From NCBI GenBank assembly GCA_964624065.1, contig CAZUWF010000003.1, positions 62,001 through 126,000 on the forward strand: a DNA stretch of 64,000 bases, written 5' to 3'. The notes beneath the pieces are model-generated. The model made no database searches. It saw only the letters and a list, made by a program, of their open reading frames with translations, and had not been told where the DNA came from. Both the position numbers and the translations under genes were made by a program. Every line of letters starts with the position of its first letter. Positions within the stretch are counted from its first letter, which is position 1. Of the stretch, positions 17,148 through 27,496 are shown piece by piece. This DNA is from UBA7960 sp964624065. GTDB taxonomy: Bacteria > Bacteroidota > Bacteroidia > Bacteroidales > UBA7960.

Positions 17148-18044
17148 TTAGTTAACTGCTGCCGCCAGGGCAATGCTGTTGAGCTTTGTTTCGTCAGAGT
17201 CGGCTCGTGATGTAAGCACTATCGGGGCTGATGCTCCGAGAATAACCGCTGCACATTTTGCACCTGCAAAGTAAATGAAAGCCTTGTAAAGACCATTTGC
17301 CGCGTCAATGTCATTTGCAATCAGGAGGTCTGCGTCTCCGGCCACTTGGCTAACAATACCCTTGTAATCAGCACTCTTCTTGCTAACCGCGTTGTCAAAT
17401 GCCAGAGGGCCGTCAATTATGCAGCCCTTAATTTGACCCCGGTCGGCCATCTTAGCAAGGGCAGAAGCATCAAGGGTGCTTTTCATATCGGGATTAACGG
17501 TTTCTACCGCAGCCAAAATTGCCACTTTTGGCTTTTCAACCCCAAGCTTGCGTAAACAGGCTGTGGCGCTGGTTATCAACGAGGCCTTCCCGCTTAGATC
17601 TGGTGCAATGTTCATTGCCGCGTCGCTAAGGCCAATTATTTTATGATATGTTGGTAGCTCAAACAAGGCAAGGTGCGAAATTAGTTCACCGGTTCTCAAA
17701 CCATTTTCCTTGTTAAGGACAGCTTTGAGCAGGCTTGAAGTACTAAGGTTGCCTTTCATCAAAATGTCTGCCTTTTTCTCACGTATCAACTGAACGCAGA
17801 TTGCCGCTGCCTTGTCAATGTTTGGTTCGTTAATGATTGTGGTGGCAGAAAGATTGTGCCCCGACTTAAGAGCTATTTCTTGAATGGCGATTTGATCTCC
17901 AACAAGAATCGCTTCGACAATTCCGGCTTTTTGGGCACTAATCACCGCATCAAGGGCATTGGAGTCGTGGGCAGCTGCGAGCGCCAGCTTTTTTTTGCTA
18001 TTCGATAGCGCCATTTCGTGAAGCCGAGATAAGGATTTAAGCAT
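17148..18044 (-). CDS. ptb: Phosphate butyryltransferase
   Basis: A 298-residue phosphotransacylase (PTA_PTB family). It exchanges CoA and phosphate on butyryl or isobutyryl groups and passes the acyl phosphate to Buk. The motif MKGNLSTSSLLKAVL, the FELPTYHKIIGLSDAAMNI segment and the end IVLTSRADSDETKLNSIALA are typical. The ATG at 18044 was preferred over an in-frame start 48 bases further up because homologues begin close to the segment MLKSL. A TATTTTTG box lies between the two candidate starts. It is in line with elbB upstream and buk downstream. Confidence 0.93.
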   Translation of the reverse strand: MLKSLSRLHEMALSNSKKKLALAAAHDSNALDAVISAQKAGIVEAILVGDQIAIQEIALKSGHNLSATTIINEPNIDKAAAICVQLIREKKADILMKGNLSTSSLLKAVLNKENGLRTGELISHLALFELPTYHKIIGLSDAAMNIAPDLSGKASLITSATACLRKLGVEKPKVAILAAVETVNPDMKSTLDASALAKMADRGQIKGCIIDGPLAFDNAVSKKSADYKGIVSQVAGDADLLIANDIDAANGLYKAFIYFAGAKCAAVILGASAPIVLTSRADSDETKLNSIALAAAVN

Positions 18045-18081
18045 ATTTTCGAGATTGAGGTTCGGTGTGTTTGATCGACCC

Positions 18082-18089
18082 CAAAAATA
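18082..18089 (-). promoter_or_regulatory. Candidate -7 box of ptb-buk
   Basis: TATTTTTG on the minus strand matches TAnnTTTG and lies 37 bases before the ptb ATG. The nearest TTG is only 12 bases further up, which is shorter than the usual spacing. ptb-buk may therefore have a weak promoter of their own in addition to read-through from elbB. Confidence 0.35.
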
Positions 18090-18166
18090 CACTATTTTTT
18101 ACAAGTGGATCGTAAAATTTTCACAGGCTTTTCCACAATCACCCTGCCCAAAGCCCTTTTTCATTA

Positions 18167-18814
18167 TTACATCACCTCCAGCATTGCTTTTACTATGTTT
18201 TCTGCCCCTTGGCCAATTTGGGCAATGTTGGCATCTAGCATATAGCAAGGTGTTGTGAACAGGTTGTTGACCTTATCGTGAACCACCTCGCCGTGTTGGG
18301 TTTGCACGTGCTTGGCACCCAGATTCTCAATTGCATTTGCCGTACCTGCATCCTGGCCTATGGTAAGTTCACCTCCGCCAAGGATTTTTGCTAGCAATAC
18401 CGGGGCAATGCAAAGAGCCCCTATTGGCTTGCCGGCAGCCTTCATCTTGAGAATGGCTTCTTTTACCTCGGCGTTTACACTACAATTTGGCCCTTCAAAG
18501 GCGAATGCACTAAGATTTTTGGCTGCTCCGAAACCACCTGGAAACAAAATGGCATCGTGGGCATCGGGATCAAACTTGAAGAGGGGCGCTATCTTGCCAC
18601 GTGCAATACGAGCCGACTCAATCAAGACATTCCTTTTTTCGTTCATTACTTGGCCGGTAATGTGGTTTATTACGTGATGCTGATCAATGTCAGGAGCAAA
18701 AATAACGTATTCGGCTCCTTGCTTTTTTATGGCGTACATACTCAGGGTGGCTTCGTGTATTTCGGTGCCATCGAAAACGCCACACCCGGATAATACTACT
18801 GCGAAACTTTTCAT
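18167..18814 (-). CDS. elbB: Isoprenoid biosynthesis glyoxalase ElbB
   Basis: A 215-residue protein of the DJ-1/PfpI class I amidotransferase-like superfamily. The nucleophile-elbow Cys135 is visible in IGALCIAPVLL, the N-terminal motif VVLSGCGVFDGTEIHE is the ElbB signature, and FPGGFGAAKNL supplies the conserved Gly-Gly. ElbB has glyoxalase activity in vitro, and its link to isoprenoid synthesis is genetic. It is the first gene of a minus-strand set with ptb and buk and has a well-formed promoter. The link to the fermentation genes is only by position. Confidence 0.92.
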   Translation of the reverse strand: MKSFAVVLSGCGVFDGTEIHEATLSMYAIKKQGAEYVIFAPDIDQHHVINHITGQVMNEKRNVLIESARIARGKIAPLFKFDPDAHDAILFPGGFGAAKNLSAFAFEGPNCSVNAEVKEAILKMKAAGKPIGALCIAPVLLAKILGGGELTIGQDAGTANAIENLGAKHVQTQHGEVVHDKVNNLFTTPCYMLDANIAQIGQGAENIVKAMLEVM

Positions 18815-18869
18815 GGAAAAATAGGTTTATTGTGACTTTTGGATTATTTGCCTTTAAATTGGTCAGAGA

Positions 18870-18898
18870 CAAATATAAAGAAAATTTATGTAAAACAA
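18870..18898 (-). promoter_or_regulatory. Bacteroidota-type promoter of elbB
   Basis: On the minus strand TTG (18898-18896) is followed after 18 bases by TATATTTG (18877-18870). This is a full match to TTG-N17-23-TAnnTTTG. Transcription should start about 45-50 bases before the elbB ATG. Confidence 0.6.
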
Positions 18899-20098
18899 AC
18901 AAAATCCTTTGTTAAAATGATTAAGAGAGGGGAAGGAAGGGTTGCTTTTTTAGGTTACCTACACAATCTCATTTACCGCGTAATGTATGTTCTAAGGATG
19001 GTACAAAGTATTATCCCTATGCCAATTCTTGATGTTTTTTGTAAGATTAATAGAAAATAACTTTGGTCAGTTCCTCCAAGAAAAGAATCCAAACATACCG
19101 GCTTGTTTTGCCCGGTACGCGGCTACAGAAGCATCTGCTTTGTAAGCGCGGTGGTTAACTTTGGAGTATATTCGAAAACAACCCCCGGCTGAGCTTACCG
19201 TTCCAGCATTTGAATACCCACGAGCATTAAGTTTCTTCAAATAGATAGTGGTATTACGGTGTGAAGGTTTGCTGCCAACCACTTTTGTAGTGCTCGCCCA
19301 ATTTGTTTTTTAATTGGCAAGGAATTGGCGGCTTTAAAATTTTGAACGGGGTAGCTGGTAAGCTTTTCGGCAGCGGATAGGCAGGCTGGAGGTGGGCGGA
19401 CCGGCCAAAAAAAAGCAAAAAAATTGTTCTTTTGTTTTGATATTAGTGTGCTTTTTTTGCGTGGGATGACAAATGCCTCCTGACTTGAAATCATCATTCA
19501 AGTTTTTAAATATTTTAAGAAATCTCGTAACTTTTATCGGTGACATCCGTATAGAAGTTTAGTAATTATCCTATTCTAGGGTAAGAAAATGGAGCAAAAT
19601 ACAACCAGCGCACTTGTGGTGTGCTAGTTTACAGGTTAATTGTTCGATTAGAAAAGAAGCCGAGTACAATAGAAGCTTGTTTTTTTCTCTTTAATTCGGT
19701 TAGATGAAAGGAATGTTGCTGGAGAACAAAATAATTTTTATTGAACCAGAACGATCAAGTAGTTCTGGGTTGAAATTCCTTAATTGGTTTTTTTTGTTTT
19801 TATTTTCTCCTCATTACATCGTCTCCAAAATCCAACTCCCCCCTGTCGGTATTTTTCAGCCGACAAAGAATCTAGAATCCATTGAATTGCGTTGTTGTTG
19901 CCACTCGAGCATTCAAAGTCGCCTAAACATACAACTTTTTACAAATTTAAATAAAACCGTTTCCTGTGTTTTGGCTAGTTGCCTTGCTCAGGCCTGCACC
20001 AATTTATGGCCTATGGAAAGAACATAGCACCCCTCTACATATCACCCCCTTGCGGGAAAACATCCAAAACCCCCGCGAGTCGCCTCCGAACTTGGCCA
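18899..20098. other. Gene-poor stretch
   Basis: About 1.2 kb between divergently oriented elbB and the HYR-repeat gene. Apart from a SPOR-domain fragment on the minus strand (19067-19300), all open frames are short, overlapping and of poor composition. No RNA gene was recognised. The A/T-rich last 400 bases probably include the promoter of the HYR gene, but I could not place a convincing one. Confidence 0.5.
19067..19300 (-). pseudogene. SPOR-domain fragment
   Basis: About 80 codons on the minus strand read KVVGSKPSHRNTTIYLKKL, then NARGYSNAGTVSSAGG, CFRIYSKV and a helix KADASVAAYRAKQAG before a stop. This follows the order of a SPOR peptidoglycan-binding domain: an xVVGSF strand, an Ala-rich helix ending LKxxGY, a central strand of YRVSxGSF type, a second helix, and a last strand. 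A stop codon precedes it in frame at about 19305, and there is no start, signal peptide or remaining gene. It looks like the C-terminal remnant of a lost secreted or division protein. The assignment rests on pattern only. Confidence 0.45.
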
Positions 20099-23000
20099 AT
20101 GAAAGGAGCAGCGATCTTGTTTCTATTATTAAATTTCAAAGTAAAATACATTTGTTCTGCCCCAAAGTCACCAGACTGCTTCCCTAAAACCCCTTCAAGT
20201 GGCATTGCGCTCCTTGTTTATTTTATATTACTTGTCCTTGGCCAAAATTTAGCTGCCGAGAGCGTTTCTTTTGATGGTTCATCCCGCATAAAAAATCCAT
20301 CCTCGAACAACCCTTTGCCATTTCTTCGATATTTTTCTAAGAGTTGTAACCCCAAGTTATCAGAACTCAAATCTAGCTCTAGGGCTCAAATCAAACGGCT
20401 TAAATTTCCGATATCCCGTACATTACTTATTGAAGATCTCCGTCCCTACTCAGAGTCCTGCACTTCGTGGGCAAAGAATGTAGGATTATTGAGGGCAAAT
20501 AACTTTCTAGCGGTAGCATCAGCCAACGCGAAAACAAATATTTTTCTTACTGGACATCGCACGTATAATTTGGAACCCCTGGAAAAAAACCGTAACAATC
20601 CTTACATTATTTGCATCGCAGACCAAAACCCATCTTGTGAATCAGCTTCTTGCTATTATACTCATACAGGAACATTATGGGATGCTTCAGCCTCTGATGT
20701 TTCGGCGATTATTGCAGCTCAGTATACACTGTCTGGTGCAACTCAGGGAACAGGGTCAACCCTTGATGGTGTGACCTTTAATTTGGGCACCACCACGGTA
20801 ACTTGGTCGGTTGAGTTTTCGGGGGAGCTTACTGACTCTTGTTCGTTCGAGGTATTAGTTTTAGACCAGGAAGATCCCAATATCAATTGCGTATCCAACC
20901 TCACCAGGAACACCGACCAGGGAGCTTGCACCTACACCGTGCTTGGAAATGAGTTAGACCCCACCAACTTTGGCGACAACTGCCCCGGTTCCACCATCGT
21001 TAACAGCTACAACAATACCTCCACTTTGGCCGGTGCCGTGTTCCCCTTGGGCACCACCACCGTAACGTGGACCGTGACCGACACTTCGAACAACACCTCC
21101 ACCTGCAGCTTTCAGGTTACCGTGGAGGACAGGCAAAACCCGACTGTTTCGTGCGTATCCAACCNNNNNNNNNNNNNNNNNNNNNNNNNNNNNNNNNNNN
21201 NNNNNNNNNNNNNNNNNNNNNNNNNNNNNNNNNNNNNNNNNNNNNNNNNNNNNNNNNNNNNNNNTTTCAGGTTACCGTGGAGGACAGGCAAAACCCGACT
21301 GTTTCGTGCGTATCCAACCCCACCAGGAACACCGACCAGGGAGCTTGCACCTACACCGTGCTTGGAAATGAGTTAGACCCCACCAACTTTGGCGACAACT
21401 GCCCCGGTTCCACCATCGTTAACAGCTACAACAATACCTCCACTTTGGCCGGTGCCGTGTTCCCCTTGGGCACCACCACCGTAACGTGGACCGTGACCGA
21501 CACTTCGAACAACACCTCCACCTGTAGTTTAGTAATTACAGTGACAGACATCGAACGCCCGACCATTGTTACCTGTCCAGCACCTATGCCAACATACCCT
21601 GCCGATCCTGGTGTCTGTTTCGCGAGGTTGAGCTTTTCGGCAACCGCAGCCGACAATTGCGCAGTTGAACACATAAGGTATTTTGTGGGCGGAAGTCAAA
21701 TAACATTTCCATACAATTTTCCTGTTGGAACAACAATGGTTACGGTAATTGTCGCCGACAATAGCAGAAACACTGCTGAATGCACCTTTACGGTCATAGT
21801 TGTTGACACCCAAGTACCTGCCATAAATTGTCCAGTACCTCTTGCGCAATACACTGCAGAAAATGGTTTTTGCTTCCGAACATTAAGCTTCAATGCTACT
21901 GCCCTAGATAATTGTGGGGTGGCGTTCATTTCGTACTTCATTGGTGGAAATCCAATTTCGTTTCCCTACCGATTTCCAGTAGGAAGTTCTACTATTACAG
22001 CCATAGCCACTGATATACATAACAACCAATCCGACCCTTGTAACTTCGTAGTTACTGTAATTGATAACCAGTTGCCACAAGTAAATTGCCCATCGCCATC
22101 AACCTTCAACCGTAACACAGCTTCCAATGCTTGCACATACACAGTGGAGGGAACAGAGTTTGACTTGCTCGGATTTAGTGACAATTGCGCTGTAACGGCG
22201 GTAAGGTACCAGCTATCAGGAGCCACCACGGGTACTGGCTTTAACTCTTTAAATGGGTTTCAATTAAACGCTGGCACAACCTCAGTGCGGTGGTTTGTTA
22301 TCGATGCAGCTGGCAATGCAAATCAGTCGTGTGCATTGAGTGTAGTTGTTATTGACAACGTAGCACCGATTTTCCTCAACTGCACCCCCCGTATTTTTGT
22401 CCCATGCCCCGACAACATTTTGCCCCCAAACCCGGACAATCTGAGTGTCTTTGATAATTGTGGACAAGTTACAGTTTCCCACTTTCGGGATATCTGGCAT
22501 GGCGTGGGACAGGTTCCGGGTTTTTGTCCTGACAGCATTCAGCGAGTATATAGCGCGGTTGATGCAAGCAACAACGTGACATATTGTACTCAAATGATAA
22601 TACCTCGTGCCCATTGCGGCTGCAGACTTTGCCAAACTAATGTGCCACACTTTTGGGTTGATTTAACCAACTCATGCAACCGTGTTTGGACAAGCCCTAA
22701 TGTTGCCCGCAGGGGTCTTTGCTGTGGAACAACTTCTCCTGAAAGGTGCATTTCTTTCTCGGTTAGAATAGGTCACGGGGCTGTTGGGTTCTACGTTTTA
22801 ATGAATGGTGCCGCTCCACCAGGGTGGTATTACCAGGTAAATTGTGGGCAACAGGTGCCCTTGGGTCAAACCCTTTGCGTTCCACCAGGCGAATATCATA
22901 CAATAACGATTTGCAAGCCAGGCGCAAATGCCAATGTTTACACCATTCGCTCCGTTTGTGGGGTTATTTTGCCGCAAGGTATTACCACTCGTGCAGATTG

Positions 23001-24183
23001 CGAGGGGGTTGTTTCTGTATCGGGCGTAGCACCAAATACCATTACCTACTCAAATATTACGGGAAACTACCTCCATTACCTTTCTTCAACGTCGGGTCGG
23101 TGGACTAACCCCAATGGCCATTCAACAGTTTATTTCACACCTGATGAGTTGGCTCCTTCAATTGTACAATATCGGGTTTGCGGCTCAATACCAGGAAACC
23201 CTTGCGCCACAGGTGGTGTAGTTTGCGAAACCTTGACCTTGAACGTCCACCCCAAGATTGAAATAACATTGGAGCCTGAAGGATTAACCTTTTGCGACAA
23301 CGATCCAAAACCCATTGTGGCAACAGTGACTCCAACAGGAGTTTATGAGCTGGGTTGGTACGATTCAGGAAACAATTTACTTCAAACCGGGGGCGTATTT
23401 AACCCTCCGGGTCCAGGAGCATACTACGCTGAGGCAGTTCAACAGCAGAGTACCCTTCCTTGTAGTACCCAAAGGCATAATTTCAGTGTTACTTACTCAG
23501 ACTGTATTTCTTGTCCATCTGAACAGCTTCAATGTAGTCAAGATAATGTAATAGTTTACAACACCCTAGCAGAGTTTATTGCGGCAGGAGCATCTGTCAA
23601 CTTCCCTTGCCAGCCGCTGGCTTCGAGCTTCCACCTCGCCGGCATTATTTCCGACAACCGACGGTGCCCTGAATTCTTGTTATACCGCTATGCTTTGCAG
23701 GATATTTGCGGGAATCGCGATACCTGTAATGTTGTGGTTCAGATAAACGACTTAATAAGGCCAAGCTTCGGTTTGCCAGGCGACACAATACAATGCGTTG
23801 CCGATATCATTAACGCAACATACAATCCCAACGGCTCTTACCCAATCGACGACATTACGTACCCCAGACCCGATTACTTCTTGTTACGAACCACTCCACC
23901 AAAGGATTTCAGGCTGGACATTGTAAACCTGTGGGATAATTGCACCCAAACTGCCGGTTTGATAATTGAATGGGAGATTGATTACGGAGACAATGGAACA
24001 ATCGATCTGACCGGAACGGGGCAAATATCATCTTTTGTGCCCTTGCCCCCACATAACGGACTCTATTTTCCGGTGGGAACCAACATTGTAACATACACCG
24101 TTAGGGACACCTGTGGAAACTCCGCCACGCAATCATATACCGTGGTAGTGAGGCCTAGGCCTATAATTTATGATAATTATTAA
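20099..24183 (+). CDS. HYR-domain repeat surface protein, interrupted by the assembly gap
   Basis: One very large secreted protein, seen as two reading frames either side of 100 Ns. From the ATG at 20099 there are basic residues and a long hydrophobic helix ending GQNLAAES, a probable signal sequence. HYR/Ig-like domains follow, marked by FPVGTTTVT-type strands and Cys pairs (SCSF, SNNTSTCS). Nearly identical 88-residue repeats surround the gap. After several diverged HYR units comes a Cys-rich segment (about 22600-23100) and more Ig-like domains; the protein ends in a HYR strand and RPRPIIYDNY without a recognisable type A or B sorting domain. The reading frame is restored if the true gap is 209 + 264n bases. 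Likely role: adhesin or surface filament. Confidence 0.75.
20888..21537 (+). repeat. 264-bp (88-residue) tandem repeat of HYR units around the gap
   Basis: The unit running from TGCGTATCCAACC at 20888 recurs at 21152 (cut by the gap after 13 bases) and again at 21307; the 264-base period keeps the reading frame. The copy before the gap and the one after it differ at only one base over about 220 bases, then diverge near 21527. The units are clearly richer in G+C than the flanking HYR units, which suggests recent amplification. Confidence 0.9.
21165..21264. other. Assembly gap (100 N) inside the repeat array
   Basis: Exactly 100 Ns, the usual placeholder for an unsized scaffold gap. The sequence before it stops at CVSN of one repeat and resumes at FQVTVEDRQNP of another, so the missing piece must be 209 bases plus any number of whole 264-base units. 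The placeholder length breaks the reading frame artificially. Confidence 0.97.
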
Positions 24184-24508
24184 AACGATGATTTTTCTAA
24201 ATATTTAAACAAGTAAAAACAAAATCACACGCCTATGAAACATGAAATTTAGTAACCCGAAAAGGAAACCAGGCAGAAGGCGGAATGGGTTATATTCCAG
24301 CAACAAAAGCTCCATTTTCATTGCTCTGATCCACTCCAAAAGCCTACAGATCCTTTCAAAACAAATTGTTGGCAAGATGCCCACCATTTGAAGACAAGTT
24401 TTTAAACAGATTTTTTTAAGCTCTCATTTCTAACAAGTAACAATTGACAATCATTAATTAGTAGCTTTTAATTACAACAAACATTTTTTAACAATTAATT
24501 TTTTTAAA
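24184..24508. other. Intergenic A/T-rich leader region
   Basis: No gene seen. The last 90 bases before the downstream ATG are strongly A/T-rich and contain TTGACA (24444-24449) with a near-consensus TAGCTTTT 15 bases on. This is a weak promoter candidate for the secreted protein gene. Confidence 0.35.
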
Positions 24509-25660
24509 ATGAAAAAGAAAATTTTATTTATGAGTGCAATGGTGCTAGCTTTAGGCCTAAACTATAGCTTTGCACAGGCTCCGTATTTGTTGCCAACACC
24601 CCTGAATTGTATTGACCTTAACAACCCCTTGCAAGTGGTTCCGGGTCATGAATACACCTACACTATTGATGTTCCCTCTCCCGATGGGGATAAGACCTAC
24701 CATTGGTTTGTTACGCAGAACTACAACTTCATTGTAAACGGTGCTCTTCAAAACAGTTTTGCAGAACCTGTAAATGGCACTGGCCCCGTTTTGGCGTCGG
24801 GGTCCACTCATTACAATACAGCGACAGCTAACGCGAACTCAATTAATTTAACCTGGAAAAGTTTTACGATGGACACCAACGAATATGTTTTCGTGGTTAT
24901 ATACGTTCAAAACACCGCTCCGGGTAATGGTTGCATTACAGATAACCTGAAGGTGTATCGTATCAGGCCGTTGCACTCGTTCACGCTTGATATCGCAAAT
25001 GTTAACCGCATTACTAATGGACTTGCCCCTGAAAACTTCGAGCAATGCGTTTCAGAAGTACACAGTGCCAGTTTCGACCCAGCTGCAAACGGTGGCAATG
25101 GTGGCGTTAGCTACGATTTCGGTCGTGATTCTCTATTCTTCGTTGTGGCTGCCGCAAACTTCACGGGTAACTACCGCTTGAGTGTAAGGTTTGATGGCGA
25201 CCCCCTACAAACCGCCACTCCTTCAGGAACCTTGGGCCAAATTGCCACTCTGTACCAAGGAAACAACTGGAACGATGTAGTAACAGCCGCTTCGGGTGGA
25301 GTTGACCTTCCGAACGGTGCCACAGGAGTAAATTTTGTTGTTAACAACTCTGGCTCCGTAGGACCAGTTGGTTTGATGCACTACATAAAAGTTGTGATTC
25401 AACACAGAAGGTTTGAAGCAACGGCAGGTCCCTACAACTATACGGTTCAGATTGATGGAATATTGGTTGATGCAACTGGAACTCCACTTGGAACCCCCGA
25501 AAACTACGGCGATATGGTTGACTCTGTGGTTCCTGCAACCCCTGGCTGTACCTTTGGGTATGTAGCTTGGGCAAAAGAAGCCAACCAGGTGCTCACACGC
25601 AGGCCTACCCTCAACTCGGTTAGCCCTGCTCCTCCGGGATTCTTGCCAATTGTTGAATAA
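24509..25660 (+). CDS. Secreted protein of unknown function in the T9SS locus
   Basis: A 383-residue protein with a standard signal peptide (1-22, MKKKILFMSAMVLALGL then SFAQA). The mature part is rich in Asn, Thr, Gly and aromatic residues and looks all-beta, with an opening GHEYTYTIDVP and TYHWFVTQ that recall Ig-like or PKD-type strands seen in T9SS cargo. I see no sorting domain at its end (the C-terminus is PPGFLPIVE), no lipobox and no catalytic motif. It lies between the HYR protein and a type B sorting-domain protein, so it may be an accessory or structural component of the same surface system. I do not recognise a named family. Confidence 0.7.
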   Translation: MKKKILFMSAMVLALGLNYSFAQAPYLLPTPLNCIDLNNPLQVVPGHEYTYTIDVPSPDGDKTYHWFVTQNYNFIVNGALQNSFAEPVNGTGPVLASGSTHYNTATANANSINLTWKSFTMDTNEYVFVVIYVQNTAPGNGCITDNLKVYRIRPLHSFTLDIANVNRITNGLAPENFEQCVSEVHSASFDPAANGGNGGVSYDFGRDSLFFVVAAANFTGNYRLSVRFDGDPLQTATPSGTLGQIATLYQGNNWNDVVTAASGGVDLPNGATGVNFVVNNSGSVGPVGLMHYIKVVIQHRRFEATAGPYNYTVQIDGILVDATGTPLGTPENYGDMVDSVVPATPGCTFGYVAWAKEANQVLTRRPTLNSVSPAPPGFLPIVE

Positions 25661-27496
25661 TAATCTACAGGTTTAGCAACTGGCAGCTATTCTTGCCTTT
25701 TCAGGTCGAGAAGGCGGGTTTGTGCGCTAATGCTGTCAATATGTCTTTCAATTTTATTGGTTTGTAGGATATTATTAGGCATTGCTGCCAAAGGCTTAAA
25801 TACCATGCAGATAGAGGGCTCACAAAAGCTCTGGCGGCCTTTGTGGCATTACGTTATAAGGCTCCGAACCCCTGCCAACGGCAGGGAGAGATAGTTTTTT
25901 GTGTCCTTGGCTGAAGGAAATTTTGTTACTCATTTGCTGTAATTAAACCTTCAGGTTATGAAACGATCTGGCTTCTTTTCTTGCATATCCATTCCTGTGA
26001 GAGATTCTTACAGGCCTGCCAAACCTTATCTGGTTGCTAACAGCAACTAGTTGGCCGGCTAGTGGTTTGCAAGCATTTTATATTGATTTAGGGACAGTTG
26101 CCCAATACAATTAATTTATACCATATATGTAACAGTATTATGTATAAAAAACCGATAGGCTTTGCAAGAAGCCGCGGCCGTCCGCCCAATGGCAACCCGA
26201 ACTTGTTGGTAGGGTGCACGCCAATGACGTATGAGCATTGCATATTGCAGGTTCATCTGGCTTTGGTATCCCACGAAAAGTCGTTCGCGGTGAAATTGCG
26301 TTGGGGAGACAAGCCTCGCATACGTGATGACACGGCAGCCCTGAGGCTATTGTTGGCTCGCGTGGAGACTTATTGGCCAAAACTGCGATCAGATGAATCG
26401 CCAATTCCATTTGGCTCTTTTTGGGGTTATGATGAAGGGTGTTCCTTCAACTTTCACAGGAATTACTGCCAAAGGTGGGCCTATAGGTGCTTTCCTAGCA
26501 GGAGGGCGTCCTTTGCCTTGTATTCACCAAGGGATTGGATAGAAATTACCTGCGCCGGAGAGTTCTCGTGGAAACCGGTCAGGGATAACGACACCACTGC
26601 TTCTTTTGAGAGAAGGCTTCTACTTGCCGCCAGGTGGGGTGGGAGAGGTGCACCTGCAGGAAATGGATGGCCAAAATTATTTGCCAGTTCATACGTGCCG
26701 GGGGGATACTTCCAACCTTTCGCCGCCCGAGACTGGATAAACCTTACCTGCACCAGAGAGTCCACGTGGAAACTGGTCAGGGATAACGACACCACTGCTT
26801 CTTTTGAGAGAAGGCTTCTACCTGCCGCGAGGCGGTGCAATAGAGGTGCAACTAATCACAAGGCTTTCACCAACCTGTTGGCTAGGTCGAGTACACCCGA
26901 AGATTACTTTAAATCTTCAAAGGCCGGCCATAATTTTGGGGGAGCTCGAGCAAGGGGTCATCCTAGGAAGTTGGCCAAGGCGACCACTACAGTTTTTAAT
27001 AGGGGCTATTGCTATTACTTGCTGCGAGGCAGGGTCGTGGAAAAACATCCAAATGAGAGTGGCTAAGGGAGCTTGCAAGCTCTATTGTACTCAATGACAG
27101 TTTGCTGCCCAAAGGTGGTCGAATAGTCCTAACGCAAAAAACTTGCTTGAAAAAGCGACTATTGACAAGTATGCACAGTAAAAATTACAGATTTGAAAAT
27201 ACTAACAGCTGTTTAAATCGACTCCTGCAAGAGAACCTCGTGGCTTCTGGCACGAAAACACCAGAATAGGGCTAAATTTTGCCCTCGGCATGAAATCTAT
27301 TACCCGGCCCGAAAGGGAGGTTTTGGAGACGGTCAAGACTATTCAAACCATCAAATCATCCGAGCGATGATTAAGCCATAAAGCCAAGGGTTAAGTGGTG
27401 ATTGTTTGGAAATTGGATTTGAAAATTATTTTCTCAACATAAATTGCAGGTAACCCCTGCGTGGTGCTTTAACTAAATTACTTGGAGTTGACCCGG
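25661..27496. other. Gene-poor stretch with degenerate repeats
   Basis: About 1.8 kb with no recognised gene. It contains a 198-base direct repeat (26531-26832) within a 322-codon open frame (26098-27066) of unusual composition, rich in Arg, Trp and Cys. Several small inverted repeats occur in 25980-26070. It may be an eroded gene or a non-coding repeat field; I cannot decide. Confidence 0.45.
26531..26832. repeat. Two-copy 198-bp direct repeat
   Basis: A block of about 100 bases around GGGATAACGACACCACTGCT (26582) recurs 198 bases further on (26780) with few changes; the 42-base core is identical. More diverged copies may lie at about 26300 and 26960. The period is a multiple of three and the plus frame stays open through both copies, giving two units with RDNDTTASFERRLL. 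The minus strand is also open. Confidence 0.75.

Noticed and set aside
26750..26775. Second parS-like sequence around TCCACGTGGAAAC
   Set aside because: It keeps CACGTG but differs from the consensus at five of the outer positions, and it lies in the 198-base repeat; not a credible ParB site.
27288..27372. Short frame with ITRPEREVLETVK resembling a LuxR-type helix-turn-helix start
   Set aside because: Only 26 codons, no supporting sequence on either side, and other frames are equally open; too weak to call a second regulator remnant.
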